A stretch of DNA of 64,000 bases. Origin: Apostichopus japonicus. Taxonomy: Eukaryota > Echinodermata > Holothuroidea > Aspidochirotida > Stichopodidae. Each line of letters begins with the position of its first letter. Position 1 is the stretch's first letter. Under the pieces are notes generated by a model. It was not told the origin of the DNA and ran no database searches. It saw only the letters and a list, made by a program, of their open reading frames with translations. Shown in pieces: positions 11,115 through 24,650 of this stretch. The DNA lies in assembly GCF_037975245.1 (NCBI RefSeq), contig NC_092563.1, positions 6,141,501-6,205,500 on the forward strand, written 5' to 3'. Made by a program: the position numbers and the translations under genes.

Positions 11115-13385
11115 ACATTTCCTACTCAATTGACATGATTATATCGTTCACTCTGCAGTTATGTGATGTATGCACACAAAAATTATCATCAATTTAGAAG
11201 AACAAATATCTGCGCATACAATAAGCTTTGGGGATCTAAAAATAACCAATGAGGTCATAAACAACTGACGTATCTGACTCGACAAATTTTCATTGCTAGT
11301 ATATAGATCTACGTAGGCCAATGAATAAGACAATAAAACTTGCATTCGAAAGCAGCGAAAGTTTCCTCGTTATTCAAACACTTTCATTACGTTGCTATAT
11401 ACTCTCCCCGAACTTATACCTAAAAGTAAAGCAAAGCTAAGCTAAGCAAAACAAACCGCAAAATAAACAAGATTTCTTTTCTAAACCCAAGCTTTAGTGA
11501 TAAAGAAGCGCTCTCCTGGTTGGTGTGACGTCATTACTTTGTTTTATTAATGACCAGTGAAGTTTATGGTTATTTTCGAAGTCACTGAGAGGGTAAAAGT
11601 GACGCCTAAGATTCTCTCCCTTTCGGTATCCAATTAAGGGTAAAATATTATTCAGAGTGGGTCTTTTGAAGAATTTCGAAACAAATAATAATAATAATGA
11701 GGAGACGTGAAACAAGGATGATCTGAACGTAAATGTGTAAACATGTTTCACATCTATCGGTACATGCAGTAATAAGTGACGTGTAAGATGACGTCATCAC
11801 ACGTCACGGCTTCCATTTACTGTTATGCTAGAATGTTCATGAACTGTTTTATTGATGAGACGCACGTATAATCATTCTGCGATTATATTCTGCAATTAAT
11901 AATTCTTTCTGTAGAAATTCGACGATGTCGCCGAAAAAATCGGAACGACAAAAATACATAGCGATCTGATTAGACTATAGAAAAAATTGTAAATGTCATT
12001 TTTAACATTTTCAAATTATATGCGTTGTCATTTATCCTTCTTGAAATTAGAATTCTGAAATTCACATTTTCAGTATTTATTGCAGGAAAACCCCTCAATC
12101 TTGATACGCAAATTAAATAGATTACGTTATAAATTACCCCAAACATGTTGTTATGGATTTAAGCTTACGAAAACAACCAATGTTTTTGTTTTCAATTCCA
12201 TGTTACAAACTATGTGCATGACGTATCACGTCGCCGCGACGTGCAAGCCGCAACATTTGCTGTCTTGAACGAGTGAACGCAGACGACAACATAACACAGA
12301 TAACTTCGCGTCGAGAGAGGAAAACAAAACACAAGCTTGTTATCTCGTAATGTTGTTCTTATTGTTGTTATAACAGTCAAGTATTTTCGGTCAGTTTTTT
12401 TTTAAGCTCATATCTCTTCAATAACTTGTATTTTAGTCTAGTTTCGTGACTGTAATGTGATGAAAAGAAAAACAACAGGCAAAGTTTGTATATGCATTGT
12501 AAAATACTTTATAAAAAAAAAATTCCATTTTCTCTTTTTGAATTTTTTTTGTGATAACCTAACTTTTAGATTGATGTTTTCTATTTGTTGCCATATATTG
12601 TCAACGTTTCCTATGTTTTAACAGTATGTTTAATAATGATGTTTGGTAGTTTTAGTAGTTGATAGCCTTGTTACCACGGTTACATTGTGCTATTGTTTGG
12701 ACAGGAGCTGTATTGTTTAACCACTGAGGAAGAATACAGGATAGCAGTTTAAAAGAAAGGAAACGATATAAGGGTAGTTGAAAGGGTTCAGAATGAGGTT
12801 CTTATATGCAGGGGCGGTAGGGGGAGGTGAAGAGGTGCAATTGGGTAAGTTTGGTAGGCGATATGGTGTTATGGAAGATTACGGATGTTTGTGGGATTGG
12901 GTAAAACAAAACTAGAAGTGATTTACTTTATGTTTTCATATTGATCGATATTAATAAACAGAAACTTCCTGCGTGTGATATATTTTGGATAGACTATTGC
13001 ATATCATTTTGACGTCACCATTTCAATCTTTCGGAGGACAAAGAAAGTTACTTCAATTTGAAAAACGAATGCAATGAACAAACACGCGGTGAAGAAAAGT
13101 GATGTCTCTCTTAGTATCCGCGTATACTCGATTATGGTCAAATTACTTCGCAATGTTAACCGCAAGAGTGACTCAGCTCTTCAATACATATTTTCTAACT
13201 TTGATAATGAAAAAAGGAATGTTTTCTCGTCAGCATAAAACTATTTGTGCCATCACGTGTGAAGTCAGACAACGCATGAGTTCATATGATACTTATACGG
13301 TATATGTATAGGCCTAACAAGCATGCTTCATGGGCTATATGCAATTTAACGTAAGTCGATGTACATATCCCGATTAACATTAGAG

Positions 13386-13421
<36 letters not shown>

Positions 13422-14337
13422 AGAAGAAAACCAAATCCTTATTGCCGCGATTTAGCTCACCGTATGCATTTAGTAATCTTGCATATAATTAAATTTCTCA
13501 ATCGCCCCCCCCCCCCCCCAACCCTATTCTTTTGGTTGTTGACAGCATCACAGCAATGGTAGTGAAACATATCAAGGGGGAAAACTGAACAGGTCGGAAT
13601 TATTTAAACAGCTGTAATACCGCAAAAATCTACGTCAATTTTGGCGGGAATCAGCCGTCAGAAGGTTATTCGTTTGATAACACCTTAGGATATCTGTTCT
13701 AATTTCAGAGAGAATGACGTTTGTGCTAACACAATGTGGCAGGATGTTACATCCATGGAACGCCGTTTTGGCTACACAGGTGTCCTATACCACAATTGAT
13801 TACGGTACTTCATTGACTTATACACAAAAAAACTTAATTTCAATTGGCATTTCCGACCCAACACATATCAGTTGATGGCTTGGCCTATCATGACAAGTGC
13901 AAGTCTTCGTGCCACTAACGTTTTAGGTTTTGAACTATTAGAGCAAGTTTAGCATACTGAACCTTAACCCTTCCTTCTGCTTTTCTCGGAGTAATATCCA
14001 AAGAATTTATAAATGCCTTAATTCATATACGTTCATTTATGCTCTCTGACAAATAAGCAGAAATTAGGCAATGATGATATATACTAAAAATCACTGTATT
14101 AGGCCAGTTTAGGTCTTTTTTTTCTCGACAATGGTTGACATTTTGAGCGAATGTTCATATATAACTGTATGGTGGTATGGTTCATAAAACACGCACGGGG
14201 CATATGTGCCCAAGAAATGCCGCGAGTGACCTCCAGTATGAGAATATTGAATTATATGGAAATGATAAACGGTCATCAGTATTGCTAGAAAGCCAAAAAT
14301 TGATCAGTCTTAAACAAACGTAAACAAACACTTTAGT
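11115..14337. other. Intergenic, CRE palindromes and simple repeats
   Basis: No gene recognised. Three full TGACGTCA palindromes are present at 11,526-11,533, 11,789-11,796 and 13,010-13,017. A (TA)n tract lies at 13,390-13,418 and a 15-bp C-run at 13,505-13,519. Reading frames of 62-85 codons show no domain. Confidence 0.5.
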
Positions 14338-14810
<473 letters not shown>

Positions 14811-15091
14811 CGTCAATTACATGTTTAGAATCAGTCAGCGTTCGATATCACGGAATATCGTTTTATACCTATAGTGGCAGATGGTCATACTGTTCTTTCC
14901 CTTTTAAACATTTATGTAATGTGCAGAAAAGGGTTCGAGATATGTGGAAAAGTTTCCAGATTGAATATTGCTCATCACCTGTGGATGAATAATATTTCAG
15001 CTCAAATTTTTCCAATTGCACCCCCTCCCCCCCCCCCACCCTCTAATATCGCATTGCAAATAAGGTAACATATTACTTATGATATACCATA

Positions 15092-15245
15092 CAGGCGCGT
15101 ATCCAGGATTTTCTAACCCGGGGGGCGCGAATTACTATCTAAGCGGAGCGCCACCATCGGTTGGCGCGCAGCGTACAAGAAAATTTCTTGTTTTGAAACC
15201 CCCCCAGATCACCGGAAACGGCACTTCTCGGGCTTGAAATGACCA
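15092..15245 (+). mobile_element. hAT-type MITE, left part (family copy A)
   Basis: Begins CAGGCGCGTATCCAGG and continues with the family core CTATCTAAGCGGAGCGCCAC, then GGTTGGCGCG and AGCGTACAAGAAAATTT. That core recurs at 15,842, 16,562 and, in part, 16,667. The right end of this copy could not be placed. An inverted version of its terminus closes at 17,259, so it may belong to a larger element. Confidence 0.55.
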
Positions 15246-15779
15246 ACCAGATGTACACTTTTTGCCTGAGAACCAAGTATTTCCTAATAGTTTTTTTCCA
15301 TCCATAACCTTTTTGAAGATTGTCAACCCAGCACACATCATGTTCGACCTGATCGCATCTCATGTGGGTCTTTGCTTTTGTAGGTGATTCTACGTCGCGG
15401 CCCACAATACCCGTCAGCCCCACTTTTCAAGGTTTTAAGCCCCATATTTGTTCAGAATTTGAAAATTCACATTTCTCGTGAATAAACTCACTTCAAAACA
15501 TACCCATAATGTTCAATGTTAAATTTCATCTATGGACAACCAATATAGAAAAACTTCCTTCAACCCCTAACAGACCGGTCAAAATTTCACGAGTAGAGGG
15601 AAGTGTGATGCAGAATGTTGGTCAGAAATTTTCTAAAATTCAGACACGGTTAATTTATTGGTGTAGAAATATTAAAACCTGTTATAACGGCTATTATAAA
15701 ACTTGGTTGAAGGAAATGAAAAAATAGCAGATATTTCCGAAAGCGAACACTACACACATAGGCATAGGAGGCGCGGCGG

Positions 15780-16149
15780 CAGTGGCGGAGCTAGGGGTAT
15801 TGGTCAGGAGTGGCGAGAATGGTCTGTAGGGGCGCTTTCGACACTATCTAAGCGGAGCGCCACCACTGGTTGGCGCGTAGCGTACAGAAAATTTTTGAGT
15901 AAAGATACTCCCTAGATCGCGGAAATGACCCTTTCCGGGCCTGGCTAATTTGCAGATAAACGAAGAATAAGTTGTCATCGCCAAATTACACCAACAAAAT
16001 GTGACAAATGTCAATAAGTAGATGAGAGCGCAATAAAAAAGTCAATAATCTAGAATAAGTAAAAAGTGGTAAAGAGCTGAAAAAGGCGCCAGCTGTCCAT
16101 TTGAGTCCGTCAGGGGGGGGGGCATCCGCCCCCTGACGCTCCGCCACTG
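15780..16149. mobile_element. Complete hAT-type MITE with 8-bp target duplication (copy B)
   Basis: The 370-bp element starts CAGTGGCGGAGC and ends GCTCCGCCACTG, a perfect 12-bp terminal inverted repeat. It is flanked on both sides by the same 8 bp, CGCGGCGG (15,772-15,779 and 16,150-16,157). An 8-bp duplication with CAG...CTG ends is characteristic of hAT transposons. The element has no transposase and must have been moved in trans. Its inner part carries the same core as copies A, C and D (GCGGAGCGCCACCA, GGTTGGCGCGTAGCGTACA). The CGCGGCGG repeat context shows it landed in GC-rich repeat sequence. Confidence 0.8.
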
Positions 16150-16510
16150 CGCGGCGGGGGTGCAGCCCCTAATTCGCCATTACTAATGTAAAAGAGAGTT
16201 TTGACATAATTGGACCTCCGTGCTTTTTATACATCTACATGAGACCTGTCGTTGTTTACATTACCGGTAGCATCCCGCGGTATACTGCGCAATTTGAACG
16301 GACCGTACGGTACATGATGGCATGCGATGCAATAACCGATGCTTGCTTATATGATATTGACATGAACACGTTGAACGCGCGCTTCGCGCGCGAAAATATT
16401 TGGTTATTTTTTCAGGCAAGTCGGACAGTTTTGAGGCTTTTCATCCTGGAACGCCATTTTCATGCTCACTGATATGATGTGATATCTGCTGTTTGCGTTA
16501 CAAACTCGAA

Positions 16511-16860
16511 CAGGCGCGTAGCGAGGAATTTGCCAAGGGAGGGATGAAGCATGTAGGCAAATTATCTAAGCGTAGCGCCACCATGAGTTGGCGCGAAGCG
16601 TACAAGAAAATTTTGTCCGAAAATGCCTCCCAGATCGCTGGAAATGGCACTACCCAGGACCATTTGTTAGCGCGAAGCGTACAAGCAAATTTTGGCCGGA
16701 AATGTCTCCCAGATCGCTGGAAATGACACTTCCTAGGCCTTGTAAGTTGCCTCTAAGCACTTTCTATTTTGAAATTACTTAGCGATATCATTTAAAAAAA
16801 TGCTGAATGGGGGGGGGGGGGGCGGGCGGTCGCCCCCATCCCAAAATGCGTCATGTTCCC
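16511..16860 (+). mobile_element. hAT-type MITE relic with internal duplication (copies C and D)
   Basis: Begins CAGGCGCGTAGCGAGG. The family core is at 16,562-16,640, and its second half (GCGCGAAGCGTACAAG, then CTCCCAGATCGCTGGAAATG) is repeated about 70 bp later at 16,667-16,735, so the element has duplicated internally. A 14-bp G-run lies at 16,809-16,822. No inverted terminus is recognisable on the right, and the end is approximate. Frames at 16,493-16,782 follow the repeat and are not genes. Confidence 0.5.
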
Positions 16861-17084
16861 CGACGACACGGTTGAGTTCGAGACCAGCCACAGTTGGTTT
16901 CATAGCACAATTCTACACACGCGTTATGATAGACCATATATAGTATATATAGATCATTAGTGAGATGGGAAAATGGAAACGTCAAAAAATGGGGTTGTCG
17001 GTGTAAGGGGTTGGGTGAGTCACACTTTTACGAAATCATTGATCCGTCACTGGCTACCCTGCAGCGCTGTAATGATGTCACTGT

Positions 17085-17259
17085 TCCTCTTTCTCTTCCC
17101 GGTGTCTTCGCGTTTTTCTTTTACTCCCTCCTTTTCTCCTTTTTCTCTCTTTCTTCTTTTTCTTTTCCCTTCCTTCCTCTCCTCCTCCTCTTTTTCCCCT
17201 CTCCTCTTTTTCTTACCCGGGGGGCGCGCGCCCCCAACGCCCCCCTGGATACGCACCTG
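17085..17259 (-). mobile_element. CT-rich block ending in inverted MITE terminus
   Basis: A pyrimidine-rich tract (17,085-17,215) is followed by CCCGGGGGGCGCGCGCCCCC and ends CCTGGATACGCACCTG. The last 16 bp are the inverse of CAGGCGCGTATCCAGG at 15,092, with one mismatch. The two ends are flanked by CCATA (15,087-15,091 and 17,260-17,264), so they may bound one ~2.17-kb composite element into which the other MITEs inserted. Confidence 0.45.
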
Positions 17260-17264
17260 CCATA

Positions 17265-20205
17265 CATCTGGTCTGACCGATGAAAATTTCATTCTTAGGG
17301 AATAATTTTGCAATCGCAACGTTTCAAATCAGTGACCAATCTAACAGTTGATTAGATTGAAGTTAAAATTGTGTCTCTTCATATCAACAATCATATCTGA
17401 TATATAAGAACTTCTTCAATTAGTTTGACATCAGAAAAAGGCGCAATCTGGATAGTTATACAAATTTGTTGTTATTGTAAGTTAGATGTTACTCAAAGAG
17501 GTAAAGGAAAGGGCATTGGGTAGATCTTTTCAGAGGATTGATGGAGAGTGGTGGTTTGTCGAGAGGGGGGGGGGGGGGTTTAAAGCGAGCAATCCCTCGG
17601 GTGCCCGTTCAGAATCTTAAGTGACAAATGCCAATCAGTTCGGTAAGAGGTGTGGAGCGCCTGGTACGGCCCCGGGACACAATTTTGTCACTCCCCCCTT
17701 TTTCGTGCACCCTTCATTTTCGTAAAGTATAGTGTGATAATAAGAAGTCGATATCCTTTATCCCTATTTCCCCGGGCTCCCTCCAAAGCTTTGAAAGCCC
17801 TCTTCTTGATACTTGGCCCCGGAGCTGTAGCTACCCACCCCCCACCCCGCCCCTCCCTCTCCCCCCCCCCCCCGACTCACCCCTTTCTCTCATCGGACCT
17901 GAGATTAGGATGCTAAATAAAATACTAATGCAACCCACGAACGCCCGGTCATTGATCTCACAATGGTAATGACATTGTCAGTTTCACATGAAATTAGAAC
18001 GACATATAAAATATTAAAAATCAGACTACATTTTAGTTTCAGTAGTAGTTAAAAATAGACATCGACATAAAAGAAAAGGAGGGTGGGGGGGGGGAGGGGG
18101 AGACAAGAAAATAATTATGACAATGGGAAGGAAATAAGATATTTTTTATGGGATGCCGGTGGAGGTATGTCAAACTTGTTAATCATACTTTAAAGTGTTA
18201 TCTTATTTTGTTTCTAACTATTTATGATATTGGACTTCGAATATTCGTTTATCAAGCACTTAATGCATTTTACATATTAAAATAAAGCATAAAAATGCAA
18301 CGCTACATGAAAACTTCAGGTGATGTTTTGCAGCATGCAAAGGGTACCCAAAAGCAGGCCCATGAAAGAGTTAAAAGTTTGGGTGGCACGGTATGTTGGT
18401 GAGATGTCCATCTAGAGGGCAAAGGGTTTTGCAGCATAAGTTTGATTGTTTTTAGCACAACTCTTGATTAATTTTGTAACAAATAAAAGACAGAAGACAT
18501 GCCCATCATATCGACACCCCCCCCCCCCACCCCGCCTTCCCCACCCAGTCACGTTGATACGATTATATTCAATATAAACATACTCCTCTGGGTTTATCGT
18601 CCTATCCATATACAGTAGCTCATAAAATGTTCGAGATACAAATGTGTAATGTATGGGTAATAATGGAATTGATGGGGAGAAAGGGAGTGAGGGGGGGGGG
18701 GGATGGGGGTAAATATGTGTTGAAAAAAGAGTGGCATATACCACTACGACTTTAAAATAACATTATACTTCTTCATAGGTTTCTGCATTACAGATCACTT
18801 ATACACAGTCTCCCGTTCCCCCTACCCTCCCCTCTCCTATTCTCCTTGCCCTGTCCTCACCAAACGTCCTCCGAATTGAGAAACCGACGCCTATCTCTAA
18901 CTGAATCTCCATTTCTATGTAAAGTGACAACCATTAAACTCTGTGTGTATGACTTATGTGTTAAATCAGAAAGAGTGGATTTGTATTTTTAATTTTGTTC
19001 AAATCCAGCTAGTTGCGTATATATAATCTTCTAATATGCATTTGTTTTCTTCTTTTTCTAAAGTTCAATACGGGGTCAAATCTACGCAAAATTTTTCCTT
19101 ATTTTCAACAATCTAACAATATAGTATTTGATTCAAGTTTCATTTATAACGAATAATTTTGCCTTATTAATATAAATGACGAATTATGACAGCAAAACGA
19201 CATGTTACCCGCTGTGCGTCATAATTTATATAATACCAGGCTGCGTGTATAGCTTTGTGCTATACGCCCACGCCCAACTGCGGACATCATGCAAATGAAA
19301 TAAAAGTGACGTCTAAAATTATGAGGGTGTGAGACTTCCAACAACAACAAAAACAGGGAGAAAACAGAAGCAGAAGAAGCACAGGAAGAGAAACCACCTT
19401 CTTGACTATTAAATAACCTACAAATATTTTTAGTATTGTTCGTCATCGTCAGTAAATGACCGCCATTTTTAGGTTGCAGTTTCGGGTTACTGTAGTACAC
19501 GTATAATTAAACAAAAACCGGTAAGTACTTGGATATTAAAGGATGCTGACGTTTCTGTTTATATTCGTGAAGTGCAACTTAAAACGAAACTCGAATATTT
19601 CTTGGAAAAAAATTAATTTGTCATGTCATTTCAGAGAAAGTAACCTGAATAATGTATCTGTGTTATTGACCGCTACGGCGATGAAACCTTTATTAACCAC
19701 ATAAACTTGAATAGCAAGCGATTTATAACAGAGTTGTATATATAATACACACTTTAATGTACGTAACTCTCATATATATCGTCATTATTAGCATAGTTTT
19801 GACGGAGTAATCACAGAATCATCGATCTACTAATGTAGAAGAATTATTATCCCATGAATGTTACATCGGTCGGGCGTCTAGTTTGTCAGGATAGTGAGAA
19901 GGGTTTGCGTGGGTGGAGGAGGGGAGGGCCGATCTCTGGAAAAGGGCCTGGCTTAGTGTGGGGCAAGGAGGGCATGTAATTATGAGGGACCTTTTAGCAT
20001 GATCTATTAACATAAACAGTCATATAAACGACATGTACCAACACTGTTCTGGATTTTCCATATATATGTATATATTTATATACACATAGCGCCCATCTTT
20101 ACGAGATGGGGCCCCCTGAAATAGTTTGGGGCGGGTGGGGGCATTGCCCTGTTGGTCCCAGCCTATATGTGTAACTGCTGCGGGTTTTATGAAGAGGGAA
20201 TCAGA
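17265..20205. other. Intergenic, G/C homopolymer-rich, no gene recognised
   Basis: Contains G-runs at 17,565-17,578 and near 18,085 and 18,690, and C-runs near 17,860 and 18,517. No supported gene. Confidence 0.5.
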
Positions 20206-20209
20206 GGGG

Positions 20210-20790
20210 GAGGGGAGACTCTTACTCTTCCCTTACTTTTAAAATAGTTTTGGCATTAATGCATGAAAGACGCAAACCGTATGCGGAAAGGCGACGCATT
20301 ACCGCCCGCCCGCCCTTACCGTCTGATGCAGTGAGCTTTTTGTTACCGACTCGAAGAAAAAAGGTCTGGGCAACGGGGCGGGAGCGGGGGGACTCCCGCC
20401 CTTCCCTAACTCTCAACATAGCTTTAGATTTAATACATGAAAGACGCAGAGCGTATGCGAAAAGGCAACGCATTACTACCTGCCTCTACCGTCATACGCA
20501 GTGAGCTTTATGTTACCGACTCGAAGAAGAAAGGACTGGGCAACAGAGGGGGGGGGGGTTGGGCGTGGGGTAACTCTTACTCTTTCCTAACTTTCAAAAT
20601 AGTTTTGGCAACGGGCGGGAGCGGGGGGACTCCCACCCTTCCCTAACTCTCAACATAGCTTTAGTTGTAATGCATGAAAGACGCAGATCGTATGCGGAAC
20701 GGCGACGCATTACCATCTGCCCTAACCGACATACGCAGTGACCTTTTTGTTACCGACTCGAAGAGGATAGGACTGGAAATCAAAGTCTTA
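20210..20790. repeat. GC-rich irregular tandem repeat, three units
   Basis: The block CATGAAAGACGCA recurs at 20,262, 20,436 and 20,673, and GTTACCGACTCGAAG at 20,342, 20,512 and 20,749. The spacing is 170-174 bp and then 237 bp. The extra ~63 bp before unit 3 repeats the linker GGGCGGGAGC-GGGGGGACTCCC and CTTTCAAAATAGTTTTGGCA, so the array grew by partial duplication. Frames on both strands (60-84 codons) follow the repeat and have no domain. Confidence 0.85.
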
Positions 20791-23700
20791 ACCAATGAGA
20801 AAACAAAAAAAGTTAAGACAACCAAAAAAAAAAAAACCCAGCTGCGAATGTTGCCCAATGAACCGATTAAATAGATAACTGTTCGTCATAATGGTTCTGC
20901 AACGAACTCGATTCTTTTACAATTTTCCCGTTATAATTTAAGAAAAACTTTTTCAAGTTCTATTGATATTGTTATGATACATATTTGTTATCTCTTTAAT
21001 ATGAACTATAAAAGTTTATTCCCTATAACTGCTCTCCGACATGTTCATTTTTTATTAGTCTTCGTTTGATTGATTAAGTAATTTGATTAATGAAGTTTAT
21101 AATACTTTTTTAACTTGGTCAGTTGACGCAGTGCCTTACAAACACAAATAATACCACAAACAAGAAATAAGCCAAAGAATAATTTTTTTAAAAGGATGTA
21201 AAACAGCGAAGAAAGGCACTGAAGGCATGGAAGGCATTTAAGGCATAGAAAGGCATTGAAGGACGATAGTTCATCATTAAGGTGACCTGGTTTTTTAAGA
21301 GCCGGTGATACACACATATTTTACGCACGTAAAGGAGACGCACAACATCAGGAAGTCAAACTACATAGGGGTGAAAGGTCAACTTAAAACAGTCGCAAGT
21401 TATTCATGTCACTGGTTTCAATAACCTTTCACGTCACATGATGAGCTTCGAACTCTCTGTTAATCAAGGATGCTACATCAGCATTTGCAGCAAGTGACAA
21501 AGGAAATAAATAAAAAGCCACTTAAAAACTTACCCATGAAAGAAGAAAGGGGAAGCCATGACAAAACGTACATTATATGACGTAAGAGGAGTGTTAGCAC
21601 CGATTAATAGAGAAAGGTAACAAGTTACCAATGCAACTATATATTACGTCACATACAGTGTTATAAAATAATTGAATATAAGTATACATATATACATATT
21701 AATATATATTATATATTAAGCTATTTTGAGGAAGTTTAAATCAATTTACAAAACGTTGACCTTTGAACTATAATGTAGCAGCACAAATAGGATATAGCAA
21801 GGGAAAACAAGATGAATAAGAAGAAAGAAACAATGATAAAACGGATATTTATTTGGTAAACTGTTGCAAAACTCACTTTTCATAGTTCAAACATTAAATT
21901 ATTATATTTCTGAATTCTTTCCAACTGCAAGTATCGGAATATCTATACAAGCAACCGATTCACACTGGATAGAATACAGTTACTACTTTAAATATCTTAA
22001 TCGTTTTGTAACCACAGTTAAAACTGGATCGTGCTGATAAATCTGATAAATCGGTAGGATTACAGTACGAACCGAGGACAGGAACGCAGTTCCATGTGAA
22101 AAGATTTAAATCAAATTCTGGCATCTTAGAATCTGGGGTAAAATTGGGGTAAATGGTAGTATAAGACTCCTTATATAGTTCACATATCACCTTAAAGTAT
22201 TTTTGTCATTAGTTGGTGTAGGAGTAATGTAAGGGAGGCATTGGAGGGGCAGGACGGGGGGGGGAGAGGGTGTTTCGAATACCTCAAAGAAATATAAACA
22301 TATTCTTCCACTGATATATTTATAGTTTAGAAGGAATTCATAGAGAGGAAATCTTGTTTATTGTTTTAGAGGGCGGGATATAATTATGTACACACTCGTC
22401 AGTGTGATTGAAGACGAGGGGGGGGGGTAGGGGAGGGGGAAGGGACGATCCTAAGTAGGGATTGTGAGCCGAGTTTCACCAATCACCTCATCAGTCTCGT
22501 GTTCAAATCACACTCAATTTTTCATCGACGAATAGGATTTTTTTAATCCGATCTAAAGAGTTTTTCATTTTGTGACTACACGGTTTCACAACGGGTGCTA
22601 AATTGAACCTAAATTATTCAGAGTCTCTAATCACGCCGAACTTTAATCTCCTTAGAGGTGTTACCTTCTCCCCCACCCACACCCTCCCCCATCCCCACCC
22701 ACCCCCGATACACTCTAGCCAAATGCTGTGACTTCTACTACTTATTAAAAGGACACAATTACACCAGAAACAAAGCAGACAACAATAAAATAGAAAGGGG
22801 GATGGGGTATAAATACTTCTCAGTAAAATATTCATAACTTGTCACAAAGTAAATCTCTAAAAGTGCTGCGACTCTTTTCTGCTTGTAATAACACCTACTG
22901 GCATTCATTAAAAATTGACAACAATCTGTTCTACTTTAATATGACCTATACTGTCAGTTTTGAAAGAAAACTATTCGTCGCGCAGAAGATGGAATATTGC
23001 CATCTTAAGATTTCGTTTTAATACATTAGTTATACTCTCTGTTTGTGGCATAGTATTGCAATGATCGAACATAATCACAGAAACCTGACGTCAAAGAAAC
23101 ATTAACTTCTAAAGAAAATGATACCAGCTTGAAGTTATCAAGAACATAACCTCGTCTCAACTTAGTGTAGCGAGATTCATTCGTCCAAAATTGGTCTAGC
23201 TCAATGCGTTGTCAAAGCCCTACAAATATGGCTTTTCTAGTCCAGGTTTAAGTTAGTTAAAGAGCTGTACATGCCCGAGATTTCAGTTCAGTTGAAAGAA
23301 TTTGAAGATTAATGGGAACAACGTCACTTAAATAAAAACAAAGACAAACAAATTCAAAGGTTCGTTGTAGAAATTGCATTTTCTTTTCACATGATAGCTA
23401 CCATCTCGAATTGACTATCTTAAATTCTAATGGACACTTTGGTCATTACCTTCACTGTAGATTACAGACTAACCGAATAAGCTGCATATAGCCAACGACC
23501 TCGTCGTTGCCTATAGCTGCTTTTGCTAATTCCGAGACAAGGTCAGTGATAAAGGGAGATAAAGGATCCTTATTCGAAAACTTGCAAATTTTCACTAGAA
23601 ACGTCGAAAAAAAAAGAGTTGTACGTCAACTGTTAAACTAATCAGAGTTTTGACGTTATTGGTGACGCAATGCATACTGTGTGACGTTGGAGCATTCTCA

Positions 23701-24047
23701 TTTATTGTTTTGTTCTTTTCTCGTTATTTTCTTGTGATTCATATTGTTTCACTTGTCATGTAACAAATAGATTTCTGTGACGTATACGTGCATTCACGTG
23801 ATACGTTTACCTCTATATGCAACGTCCAGACCCTCGCAAAACCGATAGCAGGTGCCCTAAACGATATCCACAAAAACCAACCTTTTACGCCAAGTTTACC
23901 TTATATAGCTGGGAGATCCAGAAACATGTGATATCACGAAGAAAATGTCGTGTTATATAATAGTCAATAAGGGTCGTCGAAAGAGTCATTACGTACATCG
24001 AGTCAAGCTGTTACTAGAAGGTCATCTAAGAACAAAAGATGTCACCT
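20791..24047. other. Intergenic, no gene recognised
   Basis: AT-rich, with one TGACGTCA at 23,086-23,093 and G-runs near 22,258 and 22,420. The minus-strand frame at 21,960-22,190 has a mixed, protein-like composition but matches no family I know. A weak tRNA-like stretch with GTGTTCAAATCAC lies near 22,455-22,525. Confidence 0.45.
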
Positions 24048-24060
24048 CCGGAAATGAAAG

Positions 24061-24650
24061 CTGTCAAGCTGATGGCACCGTGACGTTGGTACAAGTTGGT
24101 ATAAGAGCATGTTACTTTTAGACATGCGCAGTTCAAATCTCAACATGAACGCATGCGTATGACCACCCGATGGTGGAAATAAAACATGAACATTGTCGCT
24201 TTTGTCTAAAATTGTCAAGCTGATGGCACCGTGACGTTGGTACAAGTTGGTATAAGGGCATGTTACTTTTAGACATGCGCAGCTCAAATCTCAACATGAA
24301 CGCATGCGTATGACCACCCGATGGCGGAAATAAAACATGAACATTGTCGCTTTTGTCTGAAATTGTCAAGCTGATGGCACCGTGACGTTGGTACGGTATA
24401 AGAGCATTTACTTTAAGACATGCGCAGTTCAAATCTCAACATGAACGCATGTGTATGACCACCCGATGGCGGAAATAAAACATGAACATTGTCGCTTTTG
24501 TCTGAAATTGTCAAGCTGATGGCACCGTGACGTTGGTACGGTATAAGGGCATGTCACTTTTAGACATGCGCAGTTCAAATCTCAACATGAACGCATGCGT
24601 ATGACCACCCGATGGCGGAAATAAAACATGATCATTTTTCGTTTTTGTGT
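24061..24650. repeat. Four-copy 151-bp tandem array
   Basis: GTCAAGCTGATGGCACCGTG begins at 24,063, 24,214, 24,365 and 24,510. Spacings are 151, 151 and 145 bp, and the units are almost identical. Units 3 and 4 share a 6-bp deletion (GTACGGTATAAG for GTACAAGTTGGTATAAG). Each unit carries the self-complementary stretch GAACGCATGCGTATG. The minus-strand frames at 24,042-24,432 are translations of the array and not genes. Confidence 0.95.

Noticed and set aside
16960-17319. Frames of 90-110 codons on both strands
   Set aside because: Driven by the pyrimidine-rich tract; Ser/Phe-rich one way, Lys/Glu-rich the other.
22455-22525. Possible tRNA or SINE head
   Set aside because: Only a B-box-like GTGTTCAAATCAC is visible; no convincing A box or arm pairing.
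24042-24432. Minus frames of 81 and 99 codons with repeated peptides
   Set aside because: Products of the 151-bp tandem array; the unit length is not a multiple of three and no domain is present.
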